A DNA stretch of 64,000 nucleotides. Origin: Microbispora triticiradicis. Lineage in GTDB: Bacteria > Actinomycetota > Actinomycetes > Streptosporangiales > Streptosporangiaceae. Under the pieces are notes generated by a model. The model was not told the origin of the DNA. It searched no databases and saw only the letters and a program-made list of their open reading frames with translations. The stretch lies in contig QFZU02000072.1 of NCBI GenBank assembly GCA_003260025.2, positions 62,001-126,000 on the forward strand, in the 5' to 3' direction. The position numbers were made by a program, and so were the translations under genes. Shown here piece after piece: positions 51,972 to 60,861 of this stretch (positions within the stretch are counted from its first letter, which is position 1; each line of letters opens with the position of its first letter).

Positions 51972-52790
51972 ATGGAAGACATCGACTTGAACAACGGCGT
52001 TCCCATGCCCCGGCTCGGCTTCGGCGTCTGGCAGGTGGCCGACGACGAGGCGGAGAAGGCGGTCACGACGGCGCTCGAATGCGGGTACCGGAGCATCGAC
52101 ACGGCCAGGCTCTACCAGAACGAGGAGGGCGTCGGCCGGGCCCTGCGCGCCTCCGGCATCCCCCGCGAGGAGCTGTTCGTCACCACGAAGCTGTGGAACG
52201 ACCAGCAGGGCTACGACGAGGCGCTGCGCGCCTTCGACGGCAGCACGCGGCGGCTCGGCCTGGAGACCGTCGACCTCTTCCTGATCCACTGGCCCTCGCC
52301 GAAGCAGAACCGGTACGTCGAGACGTGGCGGGCCCTGGAGAAGCTGTACGCCGACGGGCGGGTCCGGGCGATCGGGGTGTCCAACTTCACCGTGGACACG
52401 ATGGAGCGCCTGCTCGCCGAGACCGGCGTGGTCCCCGCGCTCAACCAGATCGAGCTGCACCCGCAGCTCGCCCAGCGGGAGCTGCGCGAGTTCCACGCGC
52501 GGCACGGCATCGCCACCGAGGCGTGGAGCCCGCTCGGCCAGGGCCGGGGCCTGCTCGACCTGCCGGTTCTCGCCGAGATCGGCGGCAGGTACGGCAAGAC
52601 CGCCGCGCAGGTGGTGCTGCGCTGGCACCTCCAGCTCGGCAACGTGGTGATCCCGAAGTCGGTGACGCCCTCGCGCATCAGGGAGAACATCGAGGTCTTC
52701 GACTTCGAGCTGAGCGCGGAGGACATGGCGGCGATCGACGCCCTCGACGCCGGTCGCCGCCTCGGGCCCGACCCCGCCACCTTCGGATAG
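51972..52790 (+). CDS. Aldo/keto reductase
   Basis: 272 residues from ATG 51972, where the family N-terminus (DLNNGVPMPRLGFGVWQV) begins. The catalytic tetrad is visible: Asp and Tyr in YRSIDTARLYQNE, Lys in FVTTKLWND and His in LIHWPSP. Later motifs GVSNFTVD, NQIELHP and IPKSVTPSRIRENIEVFDF match 2,5-diketo-gluconate reductase-type AKR5 proteins. It reduces aldehydes or ketones with NADPH. It follows the monooxygenase gene after 92 bases and could act on its product or be independent. Confidence 0.93.
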   Translation: MEDIDLNNGVPMPRLGFGVWQVADDEAEKAVTTALECGYRSIDTARLYQNEEGVGRALRASGIPREELFVTTKLWNDQQGYDEALRAFDGSTRRLGLETVDLFLIHWPSPKQNRYVETWRALEKLYADGRVRAIGVSNFTVDTMERLLAETGVVPALNQIELHPQLAQRELREFHARHGIATEAWSPLGQGRGLLDLPVLAEIGGRYGKTAAQVVLRWHLQLGNVVIPKSVTPSRIRENIEVFDFELSAEDMAAIDALDAGRRLGPDPATFG

Positions 52791-53209
52791 GAACCGGCCC
52801 GCCGGACAGGGAGACCGGCCCGCGCCCCGCGGAACCCGCGCCCTGTGGAACGCGCCTATAGAAAGCGCCCTATAGAGAACGGTCGCACCGCCCTCCCCGC
52901 GGCGCCCCGCCGCGCGGAGGGCGGCGCGTACGGGCCGGGTGCGCGCGTCCGCGGAGCGGGGTGCGGCATCGGGGGGCGGCATCCGGGGGGCGGGCCTGGG
53001 GTGAGCGCAGCCGGCGCGGGCACGCAGCGGGCCCGGCTTGAGGGACGGGCCCGGCGTGAGCGCGACAAGAGACGGACCCGGCGTGAGCGCAATAGGAGTG
53101 GACAGGCGTGGCCGGGCCGGGGACGCATGTCACGGCGAAGCCTCCCGAACCGGACGCGGCACGTCCACAGGGTCACCCTGCGTGCGTTTCCGCAGGCGGG
53201 CAGGGGGAT
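52791..53209. other. 419-base GC-rich gap with short direct repeats
   Basis: No gene is supported. CCTATAGA occurs twice 14 bases apart (near 52855 and 52869), each followed by A/G-rich bases, and could be overlapping -10 boxes. The phrase CCCGGCGTGAGCGC is repeated 27 bases apart (near 53047 and 53075) upstream of the sulfatase. The function of these repeats is unknown. Confidence 0.35.
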
Positions 53210-54673
53210 ATGGTTGCTGCCGTGCCGCAACCGCGACGATCGACGAAGCTGTGGGCAGGGCTCGCCGCGGCGCTCCTGCTGGCTCTCGGGCTCACCGGCG
53301 CGGCCCGGGTCGAGCCCGCCCCGGGGGAGCACCGGCCCAACATCGTGCTGATCCTGACCGACGACCTCGACGCGGCGGATCTCAGCCGGTTCCCCAACAT
53401 CGGCAATCTGCTGGTGAGTCAGGGCACCACCCTGTCGCGCTTCTTCGTCACCAATCCCTGGTGCTGTCCCTCCCGCTCCTCGATCCTCCGCTCGCAGTTC
53501 ATGCACAGTCACCAGGTCGAGAGCAACCGGGCGCCGACCGGCGGGTTCACGAAGTTCCGGCCGCTGGAGGCGTCCACGATCGGAACGTGGATGCACGACG
53601 CCGGCTACCGGACCGCGCTCTTCGGCAAATATCTCAACAACTACCCCCAGGGAGCGCCGCGCACGTACGTCCCGCCCGGCTGGGACGACTGGGCCGTGCC
53701 GGTCACCCGCCTCTACCAGGAGTACGGCTACGCGCTCAACGACAACGGGACGATCCGGCGGTACGGCGACGCTCCGGAGGACTACCTGGAGGACGTGCTG
53801 AGCGCCAAGGCCGCGGCGTTCGCCTCGTCGGGAAGCGCACCGTTCTTCCTCTACCTCGCCCCCGTCGCGCCGCACCTGCCCGCGCACCACGCGCCGCGTC
53901 ACGCGGCCGCCTTCGCGGACGAGCAGGCGCCGCGCACGGCGTCGTTCGACCAGGCCGACCTGTCCGCCGAGCCCCGATGGCTGCAGGAGCGGACGCCGTT
54001 GTCCGACGCCGACGTGCGCAGGATCGACCGGGTCCACCGCGACCGGCTGCGCGCGATGCTCGGCGTGGACGACATGGTGGGCGCCTTGGTGGACGCGCTC
54101 ACCCGGGCGGGGCGGCTCGACGACACCTATATCTTCTTCACCTCCGACAACGGCTTTCATCTCGGCCAGCATCGGCTGAGGCCGGGCAAGACGACGCCCT
54201 TCGAGGAGGACGTCCGGGTGCCGATGGTGGTGCGCGGGCCCGGCGTGCCGGCCGGGGGCGTGATCGACGCGCTCGCCTCGTCCGTCGACCTCGCGCCGAC
54301 GTTCGCCGAGCTGGGCGGAGCGTCCGTGCCGCTCTCCGCGGAGGGCCGCTCGCTCGTCCCGCTGCTGCGCGGGCTCGACGTGCCCTGGCGCGACGCCGTC
54401 CTGGTCGAGTTCTACCACCCCTCCTACTCACCGCAGTCGCCGCCGAGCTACGCCGTGCTGCGCACCGGCCGCTACGCGTACGTGGAGTACGAGACCGGGG
54501 AGCGGCAGCTCTACGACCTGTGGGAGGACCCGGCGGAGCTGCGCAACATCGCGGGCTCGGCGGAGCCCGGCGTCGTCGCCGTGCTGTCGGCCCGGCTGGC
54601 GCTGCTCCGGGCCTGCGCGGGCATGACCTGCGCGCTGACGGACGCCGCGGGCGTCGGAGACGGCTCGGCATAA
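53210..54673 (+). CDS. Secreted or membrane-anchored sulfatase (alkaline phosphatase superfamily)
   Basis: 487 residues. The N-terminus (STKLWAGLAAALLLALGLTG) is a signal peptide or anchor. The metal/sulfatase start is RPNIVLILTDDLDAADL. The formylglycine motif CCPSR (Cys85-x-Pro-Ser-Arg) in NPWCCPSRSSIL marks a Cys-type sulfatase that needs a formylglycine-generating enzyme. The other metal site is FFTSDNGFHLGQH. It hydrolyses sulfate esters outside the cell or at the membrane; substrate unknown. The start at ATG 53210 is near GGGGG; GTG 53222 is an alternative. Confidence 0.9.
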   Translation: MVAAVPQPRRSTKLWAGLAAALLLALGLTGAARVEPAPGEHRPNIVLILTDDLDAADLSRFPNIGNLLVSQGTTLSRFFVTNPWCCPSRSSILRSQFMHSHQVESNRAPTGGFTKFRPLEASTIGTWMHDAGYRTALFGKYLNNYPQGAPRTYVPPGWDDWAVPVTRLYQEYGYALNDNGTIRRYGDAPEDYLEDVLSAKAAAFASSGSAPFFLYLAPVAPHLPAHHAPRHAAAFADEQAPRTASFDQADLSAEPRWLQERTPLSDADVRRIDRVHRDRLRAMLGVDDMVGALVDALTRAGRLDDTYIFFTSDNGFHLGQHRLRPGKTTPFEEDVRVPMVVRGPGVPAGGVIDALASSVDLAPTFAELGGASVPLSAEGRSLVPLLRGLDVPWRDAVLVEFYHPSYSPQSPPSYAVLRTGRYAYVEYETGERQLYDLWEDPAELRNIAGSAEPGVVAVLSARLALLRACAGMTCALTDAAGVGDGSA

Positions 54674-54730
54674 CGGCGACTCCGGCCGCAGGTTAGGGGC
54701 AACCGGTATTCATTTCTGCCCATATGGTGA

Positions 54731-54744
54731 TGGGAGCGCTCCCA
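54731..54744. promoter_or_regulatory. CebR box 1
   Basis: TGGGAGCGCTCCCA, a perfect 14-bp palindrome identical to the Streptomyces CebR operator, 232 bases upstream of cebE. Cellobiose or cellotriose releases the LacI-type repressor in the known systems. Confidence 0.9.
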
Positions 54745-54850
54745 TGCGTAGTATGTACCGTAACATCCCATTTGAAGGCCCTAACCCCCCGTGGAGTAAC
54801 AGTTAGGTTTCGGCATATTGACGCCCGCGTTGCTCATAGAGGACCCTTCG

Positions 54851-54864
54851 TGGGAGCGCTCCCA
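54851..54864. promoter_or_regulatory. CebR box 2
   Basis: A second perfect TGGGAGCGCTCCCA, exactly 120 bases from box 1 and 112 bases upstream of cebE. A TTGACG just upstream (54818) could be a -35, but no matching -10 was clear. Two boxes allow strong repression or looping. Confidence 0.9.
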
Positions 54865-54976
54865 ACAGTGCTCGCTCCTACAAGCACAACCATTGATCGC
54901 GGGCCGTGACGTCGGGGACCGGCCTGGGATGAACCTCCCAAGAGATTCGGGTACCACCTGAGAGGGGTCCGGAAGA

Positions 54977-56326
54977 ATGTTCAACAACTCGCGCCGCGGC
55001 AGGCTGCTCGCGGTCGCCGCGGTGGCGGCGCTGACGCTCGGCGTCACCACCGCCTGCGGCTCGGACGACAAGCCCGCCGACAACGCGGCAGGCGGCTCCA
55101 CCGCGGCGGCGGGTCCCGTGACCATCACGCTTCAGACGTTCGGCGGCGGCAAGAACTTCGGTTACAAGGAGGCCGTCGACAAGTGGAACGCCGAGCACAA
55201 GGACATCACGATCAAGTATGACAACCTGACCGACCAGTTCGAGCAGGTCTACTGGCCGCAGATGATCCAGTGGCTCCAGTCCGGCGCGGGCGCCGGCGAC
55301 GTCGTCGGCATCGACGAGGGCGGCATGGGCCTCGCCAAGGCGCACCCCGAGTGGTGGGCCGACCTCGGTGAGTTCGGCCTGCAGAACCGCAAGGCCGACT
55401 TCGCGGACTGGAAGTGGGAGAACGGCGTCACCGCCGACGGCAAGCTGTTCGGCCTCGGCACCGACGTCGGCGGCATGAGCCTCTGCTACCGCCGTGACCT
55501 GTTCGAGAAGGCGGGCCTGCCGGCCGACCGCGACGAGGTCAGCAAGCTCTGGCCGACATGGGACGACTTCGTCAAGGTCGCCCACAAGTTCCAGGACAAG
55601 ATCAAGGACACCAAGTTCGTCGACGGCACCAACACGCTCTACAACGTGGTCCTGGTGCAGGAGGCCGCCAAGAACGGCAACGTCTCCTACTTCGACAAGG
55701 ACAACAACCTGATCGTCGACAAGAACCCGGCGGTCAAGTCGGCCTACGAATTCGCCCAGAAGATCAGCCAGGAGGGCCTCACGGCCAAGCTGCGCAACTT
55801 CACGCCCGAGTGGAACACCGGCATGAAGAAGTCGCAGTTCGCCACCCTCGGCTGCCCGTCGTGGATGCTCGGCGCGGTGAGCGGTGACGGCGGCGCCGGA
55901 CCGGACTTCAAGGGCAAGTGGGACGTCGCGGCGGTGCCCGGCGGCGGCGGAAACTGGGGCGGCTCCTGGCTCGCGGTGCCGAAGCAGTCCAAGCACCCCA
56001 AGGAGGCCGCGCAGGTCCTCGACTACCTGACCGGCAAGGAAGCCGAGGTCAGCGTCTTCAACTTCGCCGGCAACATGCCGAGCAACGTCCAGGCGCAGCA
56101 GGACCCGGCCGTTCAGGGCGCGAAGAACGAGTACTTCAACGACGCTCCGGTCGGCGACATCTTCGCCAAGTCCGCCTCGGCGCTTCAGCCGGTCTTCCTC
56201 GGCGTGAAGCACGCCCAGGTCAAGAACGCCGTCGAGTCGGTCGTCTCGGCGATCGACGACGGCTCGGTGCCGTACGCGAACGGCTGGAAGAAGCTGGTCG
56301 ACGACGCAGTGAAGGCCGCGGGCTGA
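54977..56326 (+). CDS. cebE: Cellobiose/cello-oligosaccharide ABC transporter, substrate-binding lipoprotein
   Basis: 449 residues. The signal peptide MFNNSRRGRLLAVAAVAALT ends at the lipobox-like TTAC|GS, so it is a lipoprotein on the outer face of the membrane. It is a family 1 solute-binding protein: VTITLQTFGGGKNFGYKEAV, GSWLAVPKQSKHPKEAAQV and many Trp/Tyr residues that stack on sugars (YWPQMIQWLQS, EWWADLG). The downstream cebF/cebG, GH1 glucosidase, cebR and the CebR boxes identify the operon. A hairpin after the gene should stabilise this mRNA segment, giving excess binding protein. Specificity for cellobiose is inferred from the operon. Confidence 0.9.
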   Translation: MFNNSRRGRLLAVAAVAALTLGVTTACGSDDKPADNAAGGSTAAAGPVTITLQTFGGGKNFGYKEAVDKWNAEHKDITIKYDNLTDQFEQVYWPQMIQWLQSGAGAGDVVGIDEGGMGLAKAHPEWWADLGEFGLQNRKADFADWKWENGVTADGKLFGLGTDVGGMSLCYRRDLFEKAGLPADRDEVSKLWPTWDDFVKVAHKFQDKIKDTKFVDGTNTLYNVVLVQEAAKNGNVSYFDKDNNLIVDKNPAVKSAYEFAQKISQEGLTAKLRNFTPEWNTGMKKSQFATLGCPSWMLGAVSGDGGAGPDFKGKWDVAAVPGGGGNWGGSWLAVPKQSKHPKEAAQVLDYLTGKEAEVSVFNFAGNMPSNVQAQQDPAVQGAKNEYFNDAPVGDIFAKSASALQPVFLGVKHAQVKNAVESVVSAIDDGSVPYANGWKKLVDDAVKAAG

Positions 56327-56345
56327 TCCTGCCCGCCAGGTGAGC

Positions 56346-56383
56346 ACCGGCCCGCCGCAGCGGCACCCCGCCGGCGGGCCGGT
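56346..56383 (+). other. Intercistronic hairpin between cebE and cebF
   Basis: ACCGGCCCGCCG pairs with CGGCGGGCCGGT over 12 perfect bp with a 14-base loop. It lies in the 84-base cebE-cebF gap. No T-tract follows, so it likely stabilises the cebE message rather than ending transcription. Confidence 0.6.
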
Positions 56384-56410
56384 CGCCTGCTTTCACCCGA
56401 AAGGTAACTT

Positions 56411-57385
56411 ATGAGCCTGCACGTCGACGCCGGGCGACCCACCCGCGCACCGATGCCGCCCGGCCGGAGGCACGTCCGGCCGAGATCGGGCCGGTCCTTC
56501 CTGACCTGGCTGGACCTCAAGGCCGCTCCGTACCTCCTGGTCTCTCCCTACTACCTGCTCTTCCTGATCTTCGGGCTCTTCCCGCTCGGGTTCACCCTGT
56601 ACTACTCGTTCTTCGACTACGACCTGACCGGTACGGTCGAGTGGACGGGCCTCGGCAACTACACCGCCATGCTCGCCGACGCCGACTTCTGGAAGGCGGT
56701 CGTCAACACGCTCGCGATGTTCGTCATCGCGACGGTCCCGCAGATTCTGCTGGCGCTGCTGCTGGCCAACGCGCTGAACAAGCGAATCAAGTTTCAGCTG
56801 TTCGTCCGGCTGGGCGTCCTGCTCCCCCTCGTCACCTCGGTCGTCGCGGTGGCGGTCGTCTTCACCCAGCTGTACGGCCGCGACTGGGGCGTCGTCAACT
56901 GGGTGCTGGGCTGGTTCGGGGCCGACCCCATCGACTGGAAGGCCCAGCGCCTCCCCTCCTGGATCGCCATCGCCACGATGATCGACTGGCGCTGGACCGG
57001 CTACAACGCGATCATCTTCCTGGCCGGCATGCAGACGATCCCCAAGGACCTCTACGAGGCGGCCTCGATCGACGGCGCGTCCCGGCGGCGCCAGTTCTGG
57101 CAGATCACGATCCCGATGCTCCGGCCCACGATGATCTTCGTGGTGCTGAACTCCACCATCGGCGGTCTCACGCTGTTCTCCGAGCCGACCACGTTCTACA
57201 ACGGCAACGTCCACGGCGGCAGCGACAGCCAGTTCCAGACCGTCTCGATGTTCATCTTCGAGCAGGGCTTCCGCGAGTTCGACTACGGCTACGCCTCCGC
57301 GGCCGCCTGGCTGCTGTTCCTGCTCATCCTCGTCGGGTCGGCCATCAACTTCCTGCTCATCCGCCGGATCGGGGGCAACAAGTGA
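56411..57385 (+). CDS. cebF: Cellobiose ABC transporter permease
   Basis: 324 residues with six membrane segments (YLLVSPYYLLFLIFGLFPLG, VNTLAMFVIATVPQILLALL, LGVLLPLVTSVVAVAVVF and others). The EAA loop that contacts the MsiK-type ATPase is EAASIDGASRRRQFWQITIP. This is a MalF-type carbohydrate permease. No ATPase gene is in the operon, as in Streptomyces, where the shared MsiK serves several transporters. The stop overlaps the cebG start (GTGA). Confidence 0.92.
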   Translation: MSLHVDAGRPTRAPMPPGRRHVRPRSGRSFLTWLDLKAAPYLLVSPYYLLFLIFGLFPLGFTLYYSFFDYDLTGTVEWTGLGNYTAMLADADFWKAVVNTLAMFVIATVPQILLALLLANALNKRIKFQLFVRLGVLLPLVTSVVAVAVVFTQLYGRDWGVVNWVLGWFGADPIDWKAQRLPSWIAIATMIDWRWTGYNAIIFLAGMQTIPKDLYEAASIDGASRRRQFWQITIPMLRPTMIFVVLNSTIGGLTLFSEPTTFYNGNVHGGSDSQFQTVSMFIFEQGFREFDYGYASAAAWLLFLLILVGSAINFLLIRRIGGNK

Positions 57386-58275
57386 CCACGCTCTCCGCGC
57401 CCGCCTCCACGCGGCGGCGCCGCGCCAAGGCGCCGGGAGGGGCCTCCGGCCTCTGGACCGCCACGCCGATGACGAGGCTCATCCTCGCGGTCACGATCAT
57501 CATCTCGGCGTTCCCGCTGTACTACATGATCGTCATCGCCTCGCGCACCAACACCGAGGCGACCGACATGCCGCCGCCGTTCCTGCCGGGCGGCAACCTC
57601 GGGGAGAACATCCAGCGGGTGCTCACCAACCCCGACGCGCACTACCTGGCCGGTCTCACCAACTCCCTGATCATCGCCGCCACGGTGACGGTCTCGGTGG
57701 TGCTGATCTCGACGTTCGCCGGCTTCGCGTTCGCCCGGCTGAACTTCCGGGGCGGCAAGGTCCTCCTGCTGCTGGTCCTGCTGACCATGATGGTCCCGCT
57801 GCAGCAGATGGGCATCGTCCCCCTCTACCGCCTGATGGTCAGCCTCGAATGGGTCGGCTCGATCAAGGCGGTGATCCTGCCCTACCTGCTCAACGGGTTC
57901 GGCGTCTTCCTCATGACGCAGTACACCCAGCAGGCCGTGCCCAACGAACTGGTCGAGGCCGCCCGCGTCGACGGCGCGTCCACGCTGCGGATCTGGTTCA
58001 ACGTCGTCCTGCCGGCCGTACGGCCGGGCATGGCGGTGCTGGGCATCAACACGTTCATGCTGATCTGGAACGACTTCATGTGGCCGCTGATCGTCCTGAC
58101 CCCGGACAACCCGACGGTTCAGGTCGCCATCAACTCGCTCAACGCGAAGTACGGCACGGACTACGTGCTGATCTTCAGCGGCACCCTGATGTCGATTCTC
58201 CCGCTCATCGTCGTCTTCATCCTGTTCGGCCGACAGATCATCGGCGGACTCATGGAAGGTGCGGTCAAGGCGTGA
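57382..58275 (+). CDS. cebG: Cellobiose ABC transporter permease
   Basis: 297 residues from GTG 57382, which overlaps the cebF stop. Membrane segments include LILAVTIIISAFPLYYMIVI and VTVSVVLISTFAGFAFARL. The EAA loop is EAARVDGASTLRIWFNVVLP. MalG-type permease that pairs with CebF. Its stop overlaps the bglC start in the same GTGA fashion, so the whole operon is translationally coupled. Confidence 0.92.
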   Translation: MTTLSAPASTRRRRAKAPGGASGLWTATPMTRLILAVTIIISAFPLYYMIVIASRTNTEATDMPPPFLPGGNLGENIQRVLTNPDAHYLAGLTNSLIIAATVTVSVVLISTFAGFAFARLNFRGGKVLLLLVLLTMMVPLQQMGIVPLYRLMVSLEWVGSIKAVILPYLLNGFGVFLMTQYTQQAVPNELVEAARVDGASTLRIWFNVVLPAVRPGMAVLGINTFMLIWNDFMWPLIVLTPDNPTVQVAINSLNAKYGTDYVLIFSGTLMSILPLIVVFILFGRQIIGGLMEGAVKA

Positions 58276-59708
58276 CAACGCAAGACACACGACCAGAGGC
58301 GGAGGCGGCCGGCCTGATGTTCCCCACCGGGTTCGTCTGGGGCGCCGCGACCTCCGCATACCAGATCGAGGGCGGGCTCTCCGCGGACGGGCGGGGCACC
58401 TCGATCTGGGACAGCTTCTGCCGTCAGGAGGGCCGGATCGTCGGCGGCGACCACGCCGAGACCGCGATCGACCACTACAACCGGTACCGCGACGACGTGA
58501 AGCTGATGGCCGACCTCGGCCTGACGGCCTACCGGTTCTCCGTCTCCTGGCCGCGGATCCAGCCGGACGGCTCGGGCGCGTACAACGCCAAGGGCCTCGA
58601 CTTCTACAAGAGGCTCGTCGACGAGCTGCTCAGCTACGGCATCGACCCGTGGCTGACGCTCTACCACTGGGATCTTCCGCAGGCCCTGGAAGACGCGGGC
58701 GGGTGGCCCGCGCGGGACACGTCGAAGCGCTTCGCCGACTTCGCCGCGACCGTCCACGCCGAGCTCTCCGACCGGGTCAGGAACTGGAGCACGGTCAACG
58801 AGCCCTGGTGCTCGGCGTTCCTGGGGTACGCCTCGGGCGAGCACGCGCCGGGCAGGCGTGAGCCGGCCGCCGCGCTGCGCGCCGCGCACCACCTCAACCT
58901 CGCGCACGGCCTCGCCGTGCAGGCGATGCGGGCGCAGAACGCCGGCTCGCAGATCGGCGGGTGCGTGAACCTCTACCCGGTCACGCCGGCCACCGCCAGC
59001 GAGGCCGACCAGGACGCCGCCCGCCGCATCGACGGGCTGCAGAACCGGTTCTTCCTCGACGCGCTGCTCAAGGGCGCGTACCCGGAGGACGTGCTGGCCG
59101 ACCTGAGCCACATCTCCGACATGTCCTTCATCCAGGACGGCGACCTGGCCGCGATCGGCGCTCCGCTCGACATGCTGCTGGTCAACTACTACAGCCGCTT
59201 CACCGTGTCGGGCGCCCCCGGCGGCGCCGTGTCGGCCGCGGCCGCCCCGACCGACTCCGGGTCCCCGTGGATCGGCAGCGAGCACGTCGGGTTCGTCAAC
59301 GCCGGCCGCCCGGTCACCGCGATGGGCTGGGAGGTCGACGACAGCGGGCTGTACGAGACGCTGCGGCGGCTCGCCGACGAGTACCCGCGCGTCCCCCTCT
59401 ACATCTCCGAGAACGGCGCGGCGTACGACGACGTGTTCGGCGAGGACGGGACCGTGCACGACCCCGATCGCGTCGCCTACATCGAGGCGCACCTGCGCAC
59501 CTGCCACGCCGCCATCGAGTCCGGCGTCCCGCTCCAGGGCTACTTCGCCTGGTCCCTGATGGACAACTTCGAGTGGGCGTGGGGATACGGCAAGCGCTTC
59601 GGCCTCGTCTACGTGGACTACGAGACCCAGGCGAGGACGATGAAATCGAGCGCGTTGTGGTATGCCGACACCATCAGGCACGGCGGCCTGCTGGGTCGGG
59701 CACAATAA
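58272..59708 (+). CDS. bglC: Beta-glucosidase, glycoside hydrolase family 1
   Basis: 478 residues, no signal peptide, so intracellular. It hydrolyses imported cellobiose/cello-oligosaccharides to glucose. The N-terminal signature is FPTGFVWGAATSAYQIEGG. Acid/base Glu177 lies in TVNEPWCS and nucleophile Glu380 in YISENGAAY. The aglycone/glycone residues WSLMDNFEWAWGY near the end are conserved. GTG 58272 overlaps the cebG stop. In Streptomyces BglC also clears the inducer, which restores CebR repression. Confidence 0.95.
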   Translation: MTTQDTRPEAEAAGLMFPTGFVWGAATSAYQIEGGLSADGRGTSIWDSFCRQEGRIVGGDHAETAIDHYNRYRDDVKLMADLGLTAYRFSVSWPRIQPDGSGAYNAKGLDFYKRLVDELLSYGIDPWLTLYHWDLPQALEDAGGWPARDTSKRFADFAATVHAELSDRVRNWSTVNEPWCSAFLGYASGEHAPGRREPAAALRAAHHLNLAHGLAVQAMRAQNAGSQIGGCVNLYPVTPATASEADQDAARRIDGLQNRFFLDALLKGAYPEDVLADLSHISDMSFIQDGDLAAIGAPLDMLLVNYYSRFTVSGAPGGAVSAAAAPTDSGSPWIGSEHVGFVNAGRPVTAMGWEVDDSGLYETLRRLADEYPRVPLYISENGAAYDDVFGEDGTVHDPDRVAYIEAHLRTCHAAIESGVPLQGYFAWSLMDNFEWAWGYGKRFGLVYVDYETQARTMKSSALWYADTIRHGGLLGRAQ

Positions 59709-59736
59709 GCGCAGACGCGATAAGGGGGCAGTATAG

Positions 59737-60756
59737 ATGAACGGGGACCGCCGTTCCGGAGGTCGGCCGACTCTGGAAGCGGTCGCCGCGCGTGCCGGTG
59801 TCGGCCGCGGCACCGTGTCGCGGGTCATCAACGGCTCACCGAAGGTGAGCGACCGTGCCCGCGACGCGGTGTTACTGGCGATCCAGGAGCTCGGCTACGT
59901 GCCCAATCGGGCGGCGCGTACCCTTGTGACCAACCGGACCGACACCATCGCCCTGGTGGTGTCGGAGTCGGAGCAGCGCGTCTTCGACGAACCGTACTTC
60001 GCCGGGCTGATCCGCGGGATCGGCTCGGCGCTGGGCGAGACCGGCCTCCAGCTGATCCTCACGATGGCGCAGAACCGCGCCGAGCACGACCGCCTGGAGC
60101 ACTACCTGACCGGGCAGCACGTCGACGGCGTCCTGCTCACCTCGGTGCACGGCGCCGACCCCCTGCCGGGACGGCTGGAGGATCTGGGCGTCCCCACGGT
60201 GCTCGGTGGCCGGCCCGTCGGGCTGAACCCCTACAGCTTCGTCGACATGGACAACCGCGCGGGTGCGCGGCAGGCGGTCAAGTATCTGGTCTCCAAGGGC
60301 CGGAGCCGGATCGCCACCATCGCCGGTCCCCAGGACATGGGCGTGGGTGTCGACCGTCTGGCCGGGTACCGCGACGCGCTGCTCGCCACCGGGATGAGCG
60401 AACGCGTCTCGTACGGCGACTTCTCCGAGGAGAGCGGCTCGGCGGCCATGCGTGAGCTGCTGGCCCGGCATCCCGATCTTGACGCGGTGTTCACGGCGTC
60501 CGACCCCATGGCGGTCGGGGCGCTGCGCGTGCTCAAGGAGAACGGCATGGTGGTGCCGGACGACGTCGCGCTGATCGGTTTCGAGGACTCGAAGGTCGCC
60601 CTGCACACGGAGCCGCCGCTGACCAGCGTGCACCAGCCGACGGAGGCGATGGGCCGGCAGATGGTGCAGCTCCTGATCGCCCGCATCAACGGCGAGCCGC
60701 TGGAGCAGCCGGTCGTCATACTCGACACCCACCTGGTGATCCGCGCCTCCGCCTGA
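59737..60756 (+). CDS. cebR: LacI-family repressor of the cellobiose operon
   Basis: 339 residues. The helix-turn-helix is RPTLEAVAARAGVGRGTVSR with hinge VINGSPKVSDRARDAV. The periplasmic-binding-protein-like domain follows (TDTIALVVSESEQRVFDEPY, GVLLTSVHGADPLPG, FTASDPMAVGALRVLKENG). It should bind the two TGGGAGCGCTCCCA sites upstream of cebE and be released by cellobiose/cellotriose. Codon 46 is TTA (59872-59874), rare in high-GC actinomycetes, so repressor production may depend on the bldA tRNA. GGGGGC lies 9 bases before the ATG. Confidence 0.93.
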   Translation: MNGDRRSGGRPTLEAVAARAGVGRGTVSRVINGSPKVSDRARDAVLLAIQELGYVPNRAARTLVTNRTDTIALVVSESEQRVFDEPYFAGLIRGIGSALGETGLQLILTMAQNRAEHDRLEHYLTGQHVDGVLLTSVHGADPLPGRLEDLGVPTVLGGRPVGLNPYSFVDMDNRAGARQAVKYLVSKGRSRIATIAGPQDMGVGVDRLAGYRDALLATGMSERVSYGDFSEESGSAAMRELLARHPDLDAVFTASDPMAVGALRVLKENGMVVPDDVALIGFEDSKVALHTEPPLTSVHQPTEAMGRQMVQLLIARINGEPLEQPVVILDTHLVIRASA

Positions 60757-60770
60757 CGGGAGCCCTACCG

Positions 60771-60811
60771 CGAGACCGCCGCACACCCCCCCGGGGTGTG
60801 CGGCGGTCTCG
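60771..60811. terminator. Strong bidirectional terminator after cebR and the NRPS gene
   Basis: CGAGACCGCCGCACACCCC and its exact inverse form a 19-bp perfect stem around a 3-base loop (CCC), followed by TTTCG on the plus strand. It lies 15 bases after cebR and 51 bases after the convergent NRPS stop, so it likely serves both. Confidence 0.85.
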
Positions 60812-60861
60812 TTTCGCGTGCTTGCGAGGCCGTGCTTGCGAGCCCGTCCTCTGAGCAGGGC

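Noticed and set aside
56641-57381. N-terminal extension of the cebG frame into cebF
   Set aside because: Arg/His-rich shadow of cebF. The permease begins at GTG 57382, overlapping the cebF stop.
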